Positions 41,117-50,056 of a stretch of 64,000 bases of DNA are shown here, piece after piece. Positions within the stretch are counted from its first letter, which is position 1, and each line of letters opens with the position of its first letter. A program made the translations under genes and the position numbers. Origin of the DNA: Dehalococcoidia bacterium (GTDB lineage: Bacteria; Chloroflexota; Dehalococcoidia; UBA2979); assembly GCA_023228825.1 (NCBI GenBank), contig JALOAL010000002.1, forward strand, positions 1-64,000, given 5' to 3'. The notes under the pieces are model-generated. The model was not told where the DNA came from and made no database searches. It saw only the letters and a program-made list of their open reading frames with translations.

Positions 41117-42760
41117 TCATGGTATGGCTGGCCTCATCACTGCGTAGAGGCGGTAGTCGCCCGCTTCGAACGCCAGCGAGAGCGACGAGGCCGAGCCCGC
41201 GAAGGCGTCCTCGTACGCCTGCTCGATGCGCCCCTCTCCCTGCCCGTGGAGGGGGCGGCGCACCAGGATGTAGCGAGCGGCCTCGAAGGACTCGTACAGC
41301 GCCGCTTCGTCGGCGGTGCTGGCCGGCGTGTGGAAACGGTCCAGGTCGCCCACGGTGAGCATGAGCAGCGCGTGCCGCTGCACGTCCGCTAACACGTCGC
41401 CTCGCCCGGCCTCCGCGCGGATGAAGTCCGCCATGCGCAGCACGTCCTCCGAGACGGCGGCCGGCGCTACGCCCGTGCGTACGGTCTCCTCCAGCGCCAC
41501 CGCCGGCGGATCCGAGACGGGCATGAGCAGCAACACCACCGCCGACGCGAGCGAAGCCAGCAGGAGCCCCCCGGCCCCGGCGACCTGTGCGCGCCTGCGT
41601 GGCCGCTCGTAGGCGGACGGGCGGACGCCTCGCGTCCTGCGGCGTTCGCGGTAGGCGAAGATGGCGAACACCGGCGCCGCCGCGACGAAGAGGTGCGGCA
41701 CGTGGGCCTGGCCGTGCCCGGTGAAGACGGCCATGGCTTCCGGCAGCAGGACGGACGCCGAGACGAGCGCCAGCGCCACCTGGCCCCGCCTGCCCTCGTA
41801 CAGTCCGTAGGCCGCGAGTCCAGCGACCGCGACCGCGGAGGCGGGCGCGACCAGCAGGGCCCAGCCACCGACCCAGCGCATGGTGCCCAGCACGTTCCAG
41901 CGCAGATCCGCCGTCCGCTGGATCACCGCCAGGTCCTCTCCCCCCAGCCGCGACAGTGCCGAGGCCTCCCGGAGGTAGCCGAGGAACTCGCCGCGCGGGA
42001 ACCAGGCCAACAGCGTCCAGAGCCCGGCGACGAAGACCACCGGCACCATGAAGGCCAGGGCGGTCGCGCGGGCGGCCTCCTCCTGGCGTGTCTCGCGCTC
42101 GTCCTGGCGGGCCACCCACCAGAAGGCCCAGCCCACCACCAGGGCGATCAGGACCACGTTGTAGCGCAGCAGGAACGCGACGCCGATGGCGAAGCCCACC
42201 ATGACCACGGAGGCGACGTTACGACGCTCTACCCACTCGCCGAACTGCCACAGCGCCACCAGCATGAGCGCGGTGTAGAGGGCCTCCGGCAGCCCGAAGA
42301 CGCCCGCGTAGACCAGCAGCGGGTTCAGCGCGAAGGCGAGGACGAACAGCACGGTGGCGGGCCTGGTCAGGCCAGCATGCCGCGCCAGCGCGCCCGCCAC
42401 GATCACCGAGAAGCCGCCGGTGGCCGCAGTGGTGACCGCTGCCGTCAGGCCGTGCCCGCGCAGGGCCTCGACGCTGCCGAACGGGGCGGCGAGCGCCGTG
42501 AGCAACGGTGGTCGGTCGAACCCGAACCCCACGACCGAGGGCTCGAACCCGTCCCACATGGCGCCCACGCGCACGGTGCGCGCCACGGCCTCCGGCGACG
42601 TCAGCCCCAGGGCGCCCACGAGGTACCAGGCGAGCCCGGCGTACAGGAGCGAGACGAGCGTGGCGGCCGCCTCGAGGCGTCCGAAGCGCAGCGACAGGAG
42701 GGACTCGCGGCGGGGGGCCTGGCGTCCGCCGAGGCGCGTGCCGATCTGGAGCGAGGACAC
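41117..42760 (-). CDS. GT-C-like polytopic membrane glycosyltransferase
   Basis: A 547-residue integral membrane protein with roughly ten or more helices. The first luminal loop has WDGFEPSVVGFGFDRPPLLT, resembling the acidic residue and hPPL motif of GT39/ArnT-type GT-C enzymes, which transfer sugars from polyprenyl carriers. A soluble C-terminal domain of about 130 residues follows the last helix. The GTG start abuts the stop of the 1319-residue GT2 gene with no gap. The donor and acceptor are unknown; the assignment as GT-C is by layout and one motif. Confidence 0.65.
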   Translation of the reverse strand: MSSLQIGTRLGGRQAPRRESLLSLRFGRLEAAATLVSLLYAGLAWYLVGALGLTSPEAVARTVRVGAMWDGFEPSVVGFGFDRPPLLTALAAPFGSVEALRGHGLTAAVTTAATGGFSVIVAGALARHAGLTRPATVLFVLAFALNPLLVYAGVFGLPEALYTALMLVALWQFGEWVERRNVASVVMVGFAIGVAFLLRYNVVLIALVVGWAFWWVARQDERETRQEEAARATALAFMVPVVFVAGLWTLLAWFPRGEFLGYLREASALSRLGGEDLAVIQRTADLRWNVLGTMRWVGGWALLVAPASAVAVAGLAAYGLYEGRRGQVALALVSASVLLPEAMAVFTGHGQAHVPHLFVAAAPVFAIFAYRERRRTRGVRPSAYERPRRRAQVAGAGGLLLASLASAVVLLLMPVSDPPAVALEETVRTGVAPAAVSEDVLRMADFIRAEAGRGDVLADVQRHALLMLTVGDLDRFHTPASTADEAALYESFEAARYILVRRPLHGQGEGRIEQAYEDAFAGSASSLSLAFEAGDYRLYAVMRPAIP

Positions 42761-45700
42761 CTACGGGTGCTCCTCGATGACGCCGGCGGCGTGGAGGCCG
42801 GAGACGTTGGAGAGGCCGTGGACGGTCTTCTCCCAGTAGAACGGACGGTAGAACAACTGGAGGAAGCCCTTCCATGCCGCGATGGACATGAGCACCCAGT
42901 AGACCGGGGAGAGCAGCGCCCACTTCACCAGGGAGTAGTAGCGCCGCCTCAGACAGCCCGCCACGTTCATGTAGGCAAAGGCGAAGTTCCCCACGTAGAG
43001 CGAGACGGCGCCCAGGTAGTAGATGAACGTGGGGAAGATCTGCTGGATCACGCCCCATTCCGTGACGAACCAGACGCCGGTGAGCGTCCACAGCAACGGG
43101 TTGAGCAGGAAGCCGAAGAACGTCCCGCCGATCACCAGTTGGAAGGAGAGGAAGCCCGCCGGCCCCAGTTGCCGCCACAGCAGGATGGGGTGGCGCATAT
43201 GCACCAGGTAGGTCTGGATGTAGCCCTTCACCCACCGCGACCGCTGGCGGATCCAGTTGTCCACCACTGAGTTCGCTTCCTCGAACGTGGTGGAGTCCAC
43301 CACCACCGTCGCGCCGCCGAGTTTGAAGATGCGCAGGCCCAGGTCCGCGTCTTCCGTGACGTTGAACGGGTCCCACCCGCCTACCTGGCGCAGCGCCTCC
43401 AGTTTGAAGTGGTTGGAGGTGCCGCCCAGTGGGATCGGCGCGCCGGAAGCGTCCAGGCCGGGCAGGAACAGGTCAAACCACGTGGAGTACTCCGTGGTGA
43501 ACCACTTGGTCAGCGCGTTCTGGTTGCGGTTGTAGTAGTTCAACTTCGCCTGCACGCAGACCACGTGCGCGGGCGACCGGTCGAAGGCCACCAGCACCTT
43601 CTTCAGTTGGTCCGGCTCCGGGATGTCTTCCGCATCGAAGATCACCACGTAGCGGCCGCGCGCGTGCAGCAACCCGTAGTTGCACGCCTTCGGCTTCCCC
43701 TTCGGCTCGCCGTGCGGAACGATCGTGATGTCGAAGAAGGACGGCAGGTTTGAGGTGCGCGCGACGCGGATGGTCTCCGTGTCGTCCTCCTCCAGGAGCA
43801 ACTTCACGTCCAGTTTCTCCAGCGGGTAGTCCAGCCGAGAGAGGCCCGCCACCAGGCCAGGGAGGATCTCCGCCTCCTTATAGAGCGGCACCAGGATCGT
43901 GTAGACCGGCAGCATCCGGTCGTCCAGGGCGTCCAGGTCTTCCTGTGTGACCGGCACCTCCAGCGTGTGCGAGAGCGCGCGGTAGATGAGATAGAACTTG
44001 TAGAACGAGAACGACAGGTAGAACGCCGTGGCGATCGCCATCAGCACCGTCATGGTGGGGATGAAGAAGAACACCAGCATGGTCAGCAGAAACGCAGACA
44101 GGCTGATGAAGAACCACTTCTGGCGGCGGCTCAGCACCATGTAGGCGGACTCCGTGGGCGACCGGCGCATGAGGTCCGAGGCGGAGAAGTCCAGGTACCG
44201 GTCATGGAACAGGCGCTCCAGCGCGTCGCGGATGTCTGTGCGCGTGGTGGCGACGAACTGGAGCGGCTCCGAGGCCAGCGCGCGCGCCTCCTGCTGCGCG
44301 GCGTGGTCCGCTGGGTCCGCCACCGCCACGAGGATCGAGCCGTCCGCCTGCCGGTCCACGGGGATCATCTGGCGGCCTCGACAGAAGTCCTCCGGCAGCA
44401 GGTCGCCCATGCTGCGCTCCAGGTGCAGGCCGCGGATGGTGACGAAGGGCATGCCGGCTTGCTGGGCCAGTTGCTCGCCCAGTTGCTCCTCGGACACGAC
44501 GCCCAGCGAGATCAGCGCCTCGCCCAGGCGCACGCCGGTCTGCTCCGAGAGTTCGATCGCGCGCTCCAGGTCCTCGCGTGAGAGCAGGTCCGCCTCCATC
44601 AGCAGGTCGCCGATGGTGCTGCGTCCGTGGGCGCGGTGTGTCGCTTCTCGGATGTCCTGGCGGGTGGCCGGCTGGACATAAAACTCAGCGCCGAGCCGTC
44701 GCCGCAGGCGGGCGATGGCGCCCTCGTCCAGCGGGTCGGCCATCGCCAGGACCATGACGCCCTCGTGGTAGCGGACCGGGACGGCGCCGGTCTCCAGGCT
44801 CTCGTCCAGCGAGATGCGTCGCGCCAGCGCGTGGTCCACGGGGTCCATCAGCACGCGCCGGGTCACCGGGTGGCCGCCCACGCCGCGGGAGGTCTCCATG
44901 CGGTCGCGCCGTGCGAGGCCCAGCGAGTCGGTCTGGAGGTACTCCGCGAACGCCTCGCGCAGGTCGGTGGGTGGGAGGAGGTCCAGGCGAGAGACGGCGA
45001 CGTCCAGCGCCTCGCCGGTCTCCTGCATGCGCCGGAACATGCCCAGCAGCCGCACCCGCCGCATGCCATACCGCTGCTCCAGCAGGCGCCCGAACGCGAC
45101 GTACGCCTCCGAGATCGCGCCGATGTCCACCGCCGCGAGGTCGAAGCGCGCGGTCTCCAGGTCGTCCTCGCGGGCCACGGCCAGGCGCAGGGCGAGTTGG
45201 TGCTCGCCGGCCAGCCGTCGCGCCAGGTCCGCCTGATCCGGCGACGAGATCGCGACGGTCAGCACGTCTCCTTCGCGCAGCACGGGGATGATCGGCGGCG
45301 CGTTCGGGCCCAGCGCGCGCAACGCCGCGGCCTCGGGCTGAGGACGCAGCAGCAGGCGGTGCAGGCGAGGGAGCAGGGCGTCCAGCGCCACCGCCTCCGA
45401 GCGCTTGTCGTTGTCCACGATCGTCCAGAGGCGCTCCAGGTCCGTGGAACGCAGCAGTTCCAGGTCCACATCCACGGCCTGTGCCTGTCCCCGCGAGACG
45501 AAGGATGCCTCCGCCAGCAGACGCACGGTGCGTTCCGGGTCGCCGATGCGGAGTGCGGCGGGCTGGCGGTCGGCCACGGTCTCCAGCACCGCCTCCAGGG
45601 CGCCACGTTCGAGGTAGACCGGGCGGATGTGGCGACCGAACAGCGCGGCCAGGCCTCGGCGCGTGCGCGTGTCCCACGGGTCCGTCATGCCGACTTCCAC

Positions 45701-46720
45701 GTCGGACTCGCCGATGCCCACCACGGCGATGCCGAGGCGGCGGCTCAGCACCAGCGGCAGCACAGCCGGCGCGCCCGGCTCCACTGCGTCTATCCCTCGG
45801 AAGGGGCGCGCGCCGGCCATGTCCGCCATGGCGGTGCGGACCTGGCGCGCCGTGACGCCGGTCAGCCGCATGAGGGCCTGCTCCGGCGCCTCGTCCGTCT
45901 GGGCGGCCACGCGCCGCGCCGCCTCGGCATCGACGTTGCTGGCCAGGCCGGCGCGCGTCACGGCGCGAAGCGGGTCGCCCTGCGCGGAGATGTCGTCGTC
46001 CGGGACGGAGTCCAGCAAGACCTGCAACTGGTGGCTGTCCACCAGCACCGGCCGCACCGTCAGGCCGAACGTGGCCTCGATCTCCGTCATGGCGTCCACG
46101 GACGGCGGATCCGCCACGGCCAGGAAGAGTTCGTCGTCCAGCGCCCAGAGCGGCAGTACCCGCAGCCGGCGGAGGGACGAGGCGGGCGCCAGCCCGTCCA
46201 GGTCCGGCTGCGGCGGGTGCTCCTCCAGGTTGATCGAGGGCAACTGGAACGCGAGGCCCACGGCCTCCATGCGCTCGGCCTCTGTGACCACGCCCGCCTC
46301 CACCAGCGCCTGGCCCAGGTACGCCTCCTGGTCCGCGGCGAACGTGTAGGCGCTTGCCTGGTCCGCGCGCACCACCTGGAGCGACTCCAGCAGGGCCGCC
46401 AGCACGCGCCGCCAGTCCTGCGCCGTGGGGGCGCCGGTCAGCCCCACCAGGGCGAGGTCGATCTCCGCGCTGCTGGAGACGCGGAGTGTGACCGGCCGGC
46501 CGAAGCGCTGGCGCAGTTCGCGTTGCAGCATGGCGTTGCGTGTGCTCGTGGTGACGCACACCACGGAGCCCTGCGCTTCGCCCACGGGGATCACGTGGTG
46601 CTCCTGGCAGAACTCCACGCCCAGCCTCGCCACCAGGTCGCGTCGGACGGGGGTGCGGCTGACGGGGACGTACAGGCCCACGGTCTGCGCAGAGGTGGCT
46701 TCCAGGAGGGAGACGGCCAA
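42761..46720 (-). CDS. MshEN-repeat / GT2 membrane glycosyltransferase fusion
   Basis: 1319 residues. The first 860 contain about five or six MshEN/GspE-N-like modules. The clearest, near 700-760, has TIGDLLMEADLLSREDLERA then VRLGEALISLGVVSEEQLGE, the twin motif that binds c-di-GMP in MshE. Two helices (about 870-915) lead to a GT2 domain (about 934-1180) with ILVPLYKEAEIL, DAEDIPEPDQL (DxD), TEDADLGLR and QRSRWVKG, followed by four or five more helices. The TM-GT2-TM plus MshEN composition recalls E. coli NfrB, but the order is reversed and the repeats are multiplied. The start is TTG 46720. Confidence 0.88.
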   Translation of the reverse strand: MAVSLLEATSAQTVGLYVPVSRTPVRRDLVARLGVEFCQEHHVIPVGEAQGSVVCVTTSTRNAMLQRELRQRFGRPVTLRVSSSAEIDLALVGLTGAPTAQDWRRVLAALLESLQVVRADQASAYTFAADQEAYLGQALVEAGVVTEAERMEAVGLAFQLPSINLEEHPPQPDLDGLAPASSLRRLRVLPLWALDDELFLAVADPPSVDAMTEIEATFGLTVRPVLVDSHQLQVLLDSVPDDDISAQGDPLRAVTRAGLASNVDAEAARRVAAQTDEAPEQALMRLTGVTARQVRTAMADMAGARPFRGIDAVEPGAPAVLPLVLSRRLGIAVVGIGESDVEVGMTDPWDTRTRRGLAALFGRHIRPVYLERGALEAVLETVADRQPAALRIGDPERTVRLLAEASFVSRGQAQAVDVDLELLRSTDLERLWTIVDNDKRSEAVALDALLPRLHRLLLRPQPEAAALRALGPNAPPIIPVLREGDVLTVAISSPDQADLARRLAGEHQLALRLAVAREDDLETARFDLAAVDIGAISEAYVAFGRLLEQRYGMRRVRLLGMFRRMQETGEALDVAVSRLDLLPPTDLREAFAEYLQTDSLGLARRDRMETSRGVGGHPVTRRVLMDPVDHALARRISLDESLETGAVPVRYHEGVMVLAMADPLDEGAIARLRRRLGAEFYVQPATRQDIREATHRAHGRSTIGDLLMEADLLSREDLERAIELSEQTGVRLGEALISLGVVSEEQLGEQLAQQAGMPFVTIRGLHLERSMGDLLPEDFCRGRQMIPVDRQADGSILVAVADPADHAAQQEARALASEPLQFVATTRTDIRDALERLFHDRYLDFSASDLMRRSPTESAYMVLSRRQKWFFISLSAFLLTMLVFFFIPTMTVLMAIATAFYLSFSFYKFYLIYRALSHTLEVPVTQEDLDALDDRMLPVYTILVPLYKEAEILPGLVAGLSRLDYPLEKLDVKLLLEEDDTETIRVARTSNLPSFFDITIVPHGEPKGKPKACNYGLLHARGRYVVIFDAEDIPEPDQLKKVLVAFDRSPAHVVCVQAKLNYYNRNQNALTKWFTTEYSTWFDLFLPGLDASGAPIPLGGTSNHFKLEALRQVGGWDPFNVTEDADLGLRIFKLGGATVVVDSTTFEEANSVVDNWIRQRSRWVKGYIQTYLVHMRHPILLWRQLGPAGFLSFQLVIGGTFFGFLLNPLLWTLTGVWFVTEWGVIQQIFPTFIYYLGAVSLYVGNFAFAYMNVAGCLRRRYYSLVKWALLSPVYWVLMSIAAWKGFLQLFYRPFYWEKTVHGLSNVSGLHAAGVIEEHP

Positions 46721-46728
46721 AGGGGGCG

Positions 46729-46959
46729 CTACTTCCTGCGTCTGGACTGCAGGCCAGCGTACTCACGCAGCGTCCCGCTCAGGCCCAGAATGCCCATGGC
46801 CAGCAGGACGAAGATGAAGGGGATCACGAAGTAGCCCAGGAAGGCGACCAGGAAGAGCGTCATGGCGAGGAAGACCACCAGCGCCACCCGGGCCAGGACC
46901 GCGCCGGTGTCGACCACTGTGTACAGGACGCCCATGACGCCCCGGTTCCGCTCTCTCAT
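46729..46959 (-). CDS. 76-residue membrane protein of the glycan operon
   Basis: MRERNRGVMGVLYTVVDTG is followed by two adjacent hydrophobic stretches (VLARVALVVFLAMTLFLVAF; YFVIPFIFVLLAMGILGL) and a basic tail ending QSRRRK. It is probably a two-helix inner-membrane protein. A purine-rich AAGGGG site precedes the ATG. It ends 8 bases before the GT2 fusion and starts 9 bases after the upstream gene. I do not recognise a family. Small two-helix partners are common beside processive glycan synthases. Confidence 0.75.
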   Translation of the reverse strand: MRERNRGVMGVLYTVVDTGAVLARVALVVFLAMTLFLVAFLGYFVIPFIFVLLAMGILGLSGTLREYAGLQSRRRK

Positions 46960-46968
46960 TCCGGCCCC

Positions 46969-48432
46969 TTATTTATCGCCGGCGGCCGCCAGCGATCCGG
47001 AATCTGCGAGCACCAGTTCGATCTCGGAACGAGACTCAGAGGCAACCTCGAAGTCGAACGCCTTGAGGTCACGAATGCGCTCGCCCAGCGGGATGATGTC
47101 TTCGTAGTCTACCGCCAGGTGGAGCGTGCCGCGGTAGAAGCGCCGGACGCGCGTGTTTGTGATGCCGTGGAGTGTGCGCACGGCGGCCTGGAAGTCGTTC
47201 AGCGCGGCGAACGAGTGGAACGGGTACACCACCAGCGTCATGTGCTCCACGGTTGATACCGCGCCGCCCGGACGCTCTTCTGGCGCCACCACCTGCTCGT
47301 CCTCGTCGTACTCGTATCGCGGCGGCGGTGGTGGAGCAGCCGGGCGCGGCGCGACGGACTGAGGCGGCGTCGCGAAGGGAGGGGCGGGGACGGAAGCCGC
47401 CGGAGGGCGGCGTGGGCCGGAGGCCGGAGGCGGCACGGCGCTGGCCGGCACGCCGGGTGGCGTGTGGGCTGCGGGCCGCTGTGCGGGCTGCTGTGCGGGC
47501 TGCGAGGCCGGCTGCGATTGCGGCCTGGACAAAGGTGCATGCGGTGCTGCCTGGGCAAGCGGCGGCGCCGGGGCCACCGGGGGAGGGGCGGCCTGGGGCT
47601 GTATTGTCTGGGATTGCACTGTCTGGGACTGCACTGCATGGGGCTGCACTGTCTGGGGCTGTGCTGTCTGGGGCTGTGCTGGGTGAGGGGGCGCCGGTTG
47701 TGCCGGGGCAGCCTCCGGCGCGCGGAACACACGGAAGCGCGGCCGGGGTGGGAGCAGGGTTTCGCCCTCGTTGACCGCGGGGGCCTCCGCGCGGATGTCC
47801 ACCTCCACCAACCGCTGGTCGCTGCGCACGTGCAGATCGAAGCCCTCGAACGCGGCGACGGCGTCCACCACGTCCTCCACGGAGAGGGCGCTCAGGGTGA
47901 ACCACGCCTCGCTGTCGGTGACGCGCGTCAGGGCCACCTCGGAGAAGGCGCCGTTGCGCTCTACCAGCGCGGCGAAGCGCAACAGTTCGCCTTGCGCTCG
48001 GAATCCCCGCGCGTGCAGGACGATGGTCTGCGCGCCAGGCCGCCGGAACGGGATCGGCGACCGCAAGGCGTCATCTGGCCGCTCGTCCGAGGGCAGCGAG
48101 GGCGGCAAGGGCTGCGCCAGGGGCGTCTGGGTGATTGGCGTCTGGGTGATGGGCGTCTGAAGTACGGGGGGCCGGGTCACGTAGGCGTACGTTTCTAACT
48201 GAGGTTGGGCTTGCGTGGCCTGCGGCGGGCGGGTAGTGCTGTGCGGCTGCGGTTGCGCCTCATGACGCGCGCCAGCGTGACCGGGATCCGGAGGGGCAGC
48301 GTCGCTGGCGCCGTAGGAGCACTGGCAGGGGCCGCCGCCCACGCACCCCACACAGCAGTAAGCCTCGCCGTCAAAAAAGACGGGAGTGTGGCGAATCGCC
48401 TCCTCGCAACTCACGCACACCTCAGCGGTCAT
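46969..48432 (-). CDS. zinc-ribbon protein with two ferredoxin-like domains joined by a Pro/Gln-rich linker
   Basis: 487 residues, first gene of the glycan operon. The N-terminus has a cysteine cluster (C6, C9, C26, C27, C30, C36, C38: VCVSCEEA...YCCVGCVGGGPCQC), a probable zinc ribbon. A middle domain (about 135-220: TIVLHARGFRAQGELLRFAA) and a C-terminal domain (about 415-487: LVVYPFHSFAALNDFQAAVR) share a beta-alpha-beta pattern and look duplicated. They are joined by about 170 residues rich in Pro, Gln and Ala with short repeats (QTPITQTPI; AQPQTVQPH). There is no signal peptide, so it is probably cytoplasmic. I do not recognise the family. Confidence 0.75.
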   Translation of the reverse strand: MTAEVCVSCEEAIRHTPVFFDGEAYCCVGCVGGGPCQCSYGASDAAPPDPGHAGARHEAQPQPHSTTRPPQATQAQPQLETYAYVTRPPVLQTPITQTPITQTPLAQPLPPSLPSDERPDDALRSPIPFRRPGAQTIVLHARGFRAQGELLRFAALVERNGAFSEVALTRVTDSEAWFTLSALSVEDVVDAVAAFEGFDLHVRSDQRLVEVDIRAEAPAVNEGETLLPPRPRFRVFRAPEAAPAQPAPPHPAQPQTAQPQTVQPHAVQSQTVQSQTIQPQAAPPPVAPAPPLAQAAPHAPLSRPQSQPASQPAQQPAQRPAAHTPPGVPASAVPPPASGPRRPPAASVPAPPFATPPQSVAPRPAAPPPPPRYEYDEDEQVVAPEERPGGAVSTVEHMTLVVYPFHSFAALNDFQAAVRTLHGITNTRVRRFYRGTLHLAVDYEDIIPLGERIRDLKAFDFEVASESRSEIELVLADSGSLAAAGDK

Positions 48433-48531
48433 GTATCCAGTCTCCCGCGTCCGTCCTCAGAGCGGGTGTAGAGCGATCGTAGAGATCGGGTAAACGGTGC
48501 GTTTGCTCGAGATCTGGGAAGTACGCGCGTG

Positions 48532-49275
48532 TTATCCGGATAGACTTGCCAGCGCGCGGAATATGGCCATGGCGCTCGTGGCGGCGAGGAGGGCCATGGA
48601 CAGTCGTGAAAAGAGCCGTTCGCTCAGCCTCGGACGGCCGAGACGACCCAGGGCGATGCCCGGCGCCAGCCCGCCAATGGCCGCTGCCGCGAACCCCCAC
48701 GTGGAGGGGGCGAAGACCTGGCCGCCCAGCCCCAGCAGCACCGTGGGCACGCCTGTCCAGACGAAGTACGAGAACATGCGGGAGCGGATGCCCTCCGCGC
48801 CTCCTCCCGCCCAGTGGTGGTAGAGGATCACCGCCGGGCCGGGGAGCGAGACCGCGCCACGCATCACGCCGGAGACCAGCCCCACGCCGAGTTCAACCGG
48901 CAGCCGGCCGGCCCGGCGCGGGTGCGGCTCGCCTTGCAGCGTGAGGGTGAACACGGCGCTGGCCAGCACCGTCAGGCCGATCAGCAGCCGCAGGGTCACC
49001 TCGTCCGCTGCCACCAGCAGCCAGAGGCCGAGTGGCGCCGCGACGATCGCGGCCAGCGCCATGGGCGCCACCTCGCGCACGGGCGTCCTCGGGCGGTACT
49101 CCAGGTAGTAGAAGACCGAGCCCACCGTGCCCGTGATGATCGAGGCTCCAATGGCGTCCGAGGGCGCGACCAGCAACGCGGCCACCGGCGCGAAGAGCAA
49201 CGAGTAGCCGAAGCCCAGGACCGCCTGCGCCGCGGCCGCCAGCACGGAGATCAGGACGATGGCGCCGTAGTCCAC
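48532..49275 (-). CDS. TauE/SafE-family membrane permease
   Basis: A 247-residue protein with about eight hydrophobic segments and the family's N-terminal AAAAQAVLGFGYSLLFAPVAAL and central SLPGPAVILYHHW motifs. TauE/SafE proteins export sulfite or organosulfonates or move related anions; the substrate is not known here. It is monocistronic, following the nitroreductase gene on the same strand after about 100 bases that contain a 12-bp tandem repeat. Confidence 0.9.
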   Translation of the reverse strand: MDYGAIVLISVLAAAAQAVLGFGYSLLFAPVAALLVAPSDAIGASIITGTVGSVFYYLEYRPRTPVREVAPMALAAIVAAPLGLWLLVAADEVTLRLLIGLTVLASAVFTLTLQGEPHPRRAGRLPVELGVGLVSGVMRGAVSLPGPAVILYHHWAGGGAEGIRSRMFSYFVWTGVPTVLLGLGGQVFAPSTWGFAAAAIGGLAPGIALGRLGRPRLSERLFSRLSMALLAATSAMAIFRALASLSG

Positions 49276-49308
49276 GTGTCCCAGCGTCCCCTCGGGAGTG
49301 TCCGAGGA

Positions 49309-49365
49309 GGCCTCGGCCTAATGAGTGGCCTAACGGGTGGCCTGTCGAGTGGCCTTACGGGTGGC
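49309..49365. repeat. 12-bp imperfect tandem repeat
   Basis: Successive units CGGCCTAATGAG, TGGCCTAACGGG, TGGCCTGTCGAG and TGGCCTTACGGG are followed by a partial TGGCGTC. The array lies just beyond the stop codon of the nitroreductase gene (49374-49376). Confidence 0.8.
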
Positions 49366-49373
49366 GTCTTGTG

Positions 49374-49943
49374 CTACGCCCAGCGGTCGTGGCGGATGAC
49401 ATCCTGCACGGGTGGACGGCGGTTCTTGCCGAGGGGCGTCGCCGGGTAGCCCAGCGGTGTGATCGCCGCGATCTCCCAGCCCTCGGGAATGCCGAGGATG
49501 GTGCGGATGTTGTCGTTCTCGCGCCGCCAGAGCGTGGTGAGCACGGTGCCCATGCCCAGCGCGCGCGCCGCCAGCATCAGATTCTGCACAGCCGGGTAGA
49601 CCGAGGCGCCCGTCATCATGCTGGTGCGCCCGTTGGGCGCCTCCACGCAGGCCGCGATGAGCACCGGGACCTCGCTCCACGGCTGCCGGCCCGCCGCACG
49701 GGCGGGTGCGTCGTCGCCGTAGACCTGCGCGAAACAGCGGTCATACGCCGCCGACAGCGCGTCCTTCTGAGCCTGGTCGCGCACCACCACGAACTGCCAG
49801 GGCATGGTGTTCTGGGAGGACGGCGCGCGCGTGGCGGCCTCCAGGATGCGCGTCACGGCCTCCTCCGGGACCTCGCGGTCGGAGAAGGCGCGCACGGCTC
49901 GCTGGCGGGGGAAGAGTTCCCAGACGTCGGTCACTGGCTCCAC
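49374..49943 (-). CDS. nitroreductase-family flavoprotein
   Basis: A 189-residue FMN oxidoreductase: RAVRAFSDREVPEEAVTRILEAATRAPSSQNTMPWQFVVV at the N-terminus (FMN phosphate site), ASVYPAVQNLMLAARALGMGTVLTT in the middle, and GYPATPLGKNRRP at the end. It reduces nitro compounds, quinones or halogenated aromatics with NAD(P)H; the physiological substrate is unknown. The start is GTG 49943 with AGGAGGG upstream. Confidence 0.93.
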   Translation of the reverse strand: MEPVTDVWELFPRQRAVRAFSDREVPEEAVTRILEAATRAPSSQNTMPWQFVVVRDQAQKDALSAAYDRCFAQVYGDDAPARAAGRQPWSEVPVLIAACVEAPNGRTSMMTGASVYPAVQNLMLAARALGMGTVLTTLWRRENDNIRTILGIPEGWEIAAITPLGYPATPLGKNRRPPVQDVIRHDRWA

Positions 49944-50056
49944 GGTCGGGCCCTCCTGGTAAGACTCGGACTGGACATGGTGGCCTGTAGCGCACCCTAC
50001 ACCAGCGTCGACGTGCGAGCCTGCCTGGCGGCGACCGCGTGCCGGCCCTCAGACTG

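Noticed and set aside
44627..46834. 735-codon plus-strand frame opposite the MshEN-GT2 gene
   Set aside because: Antisense shadow; the minus strand carries clear glycosyltransferase and MshEN motifs.
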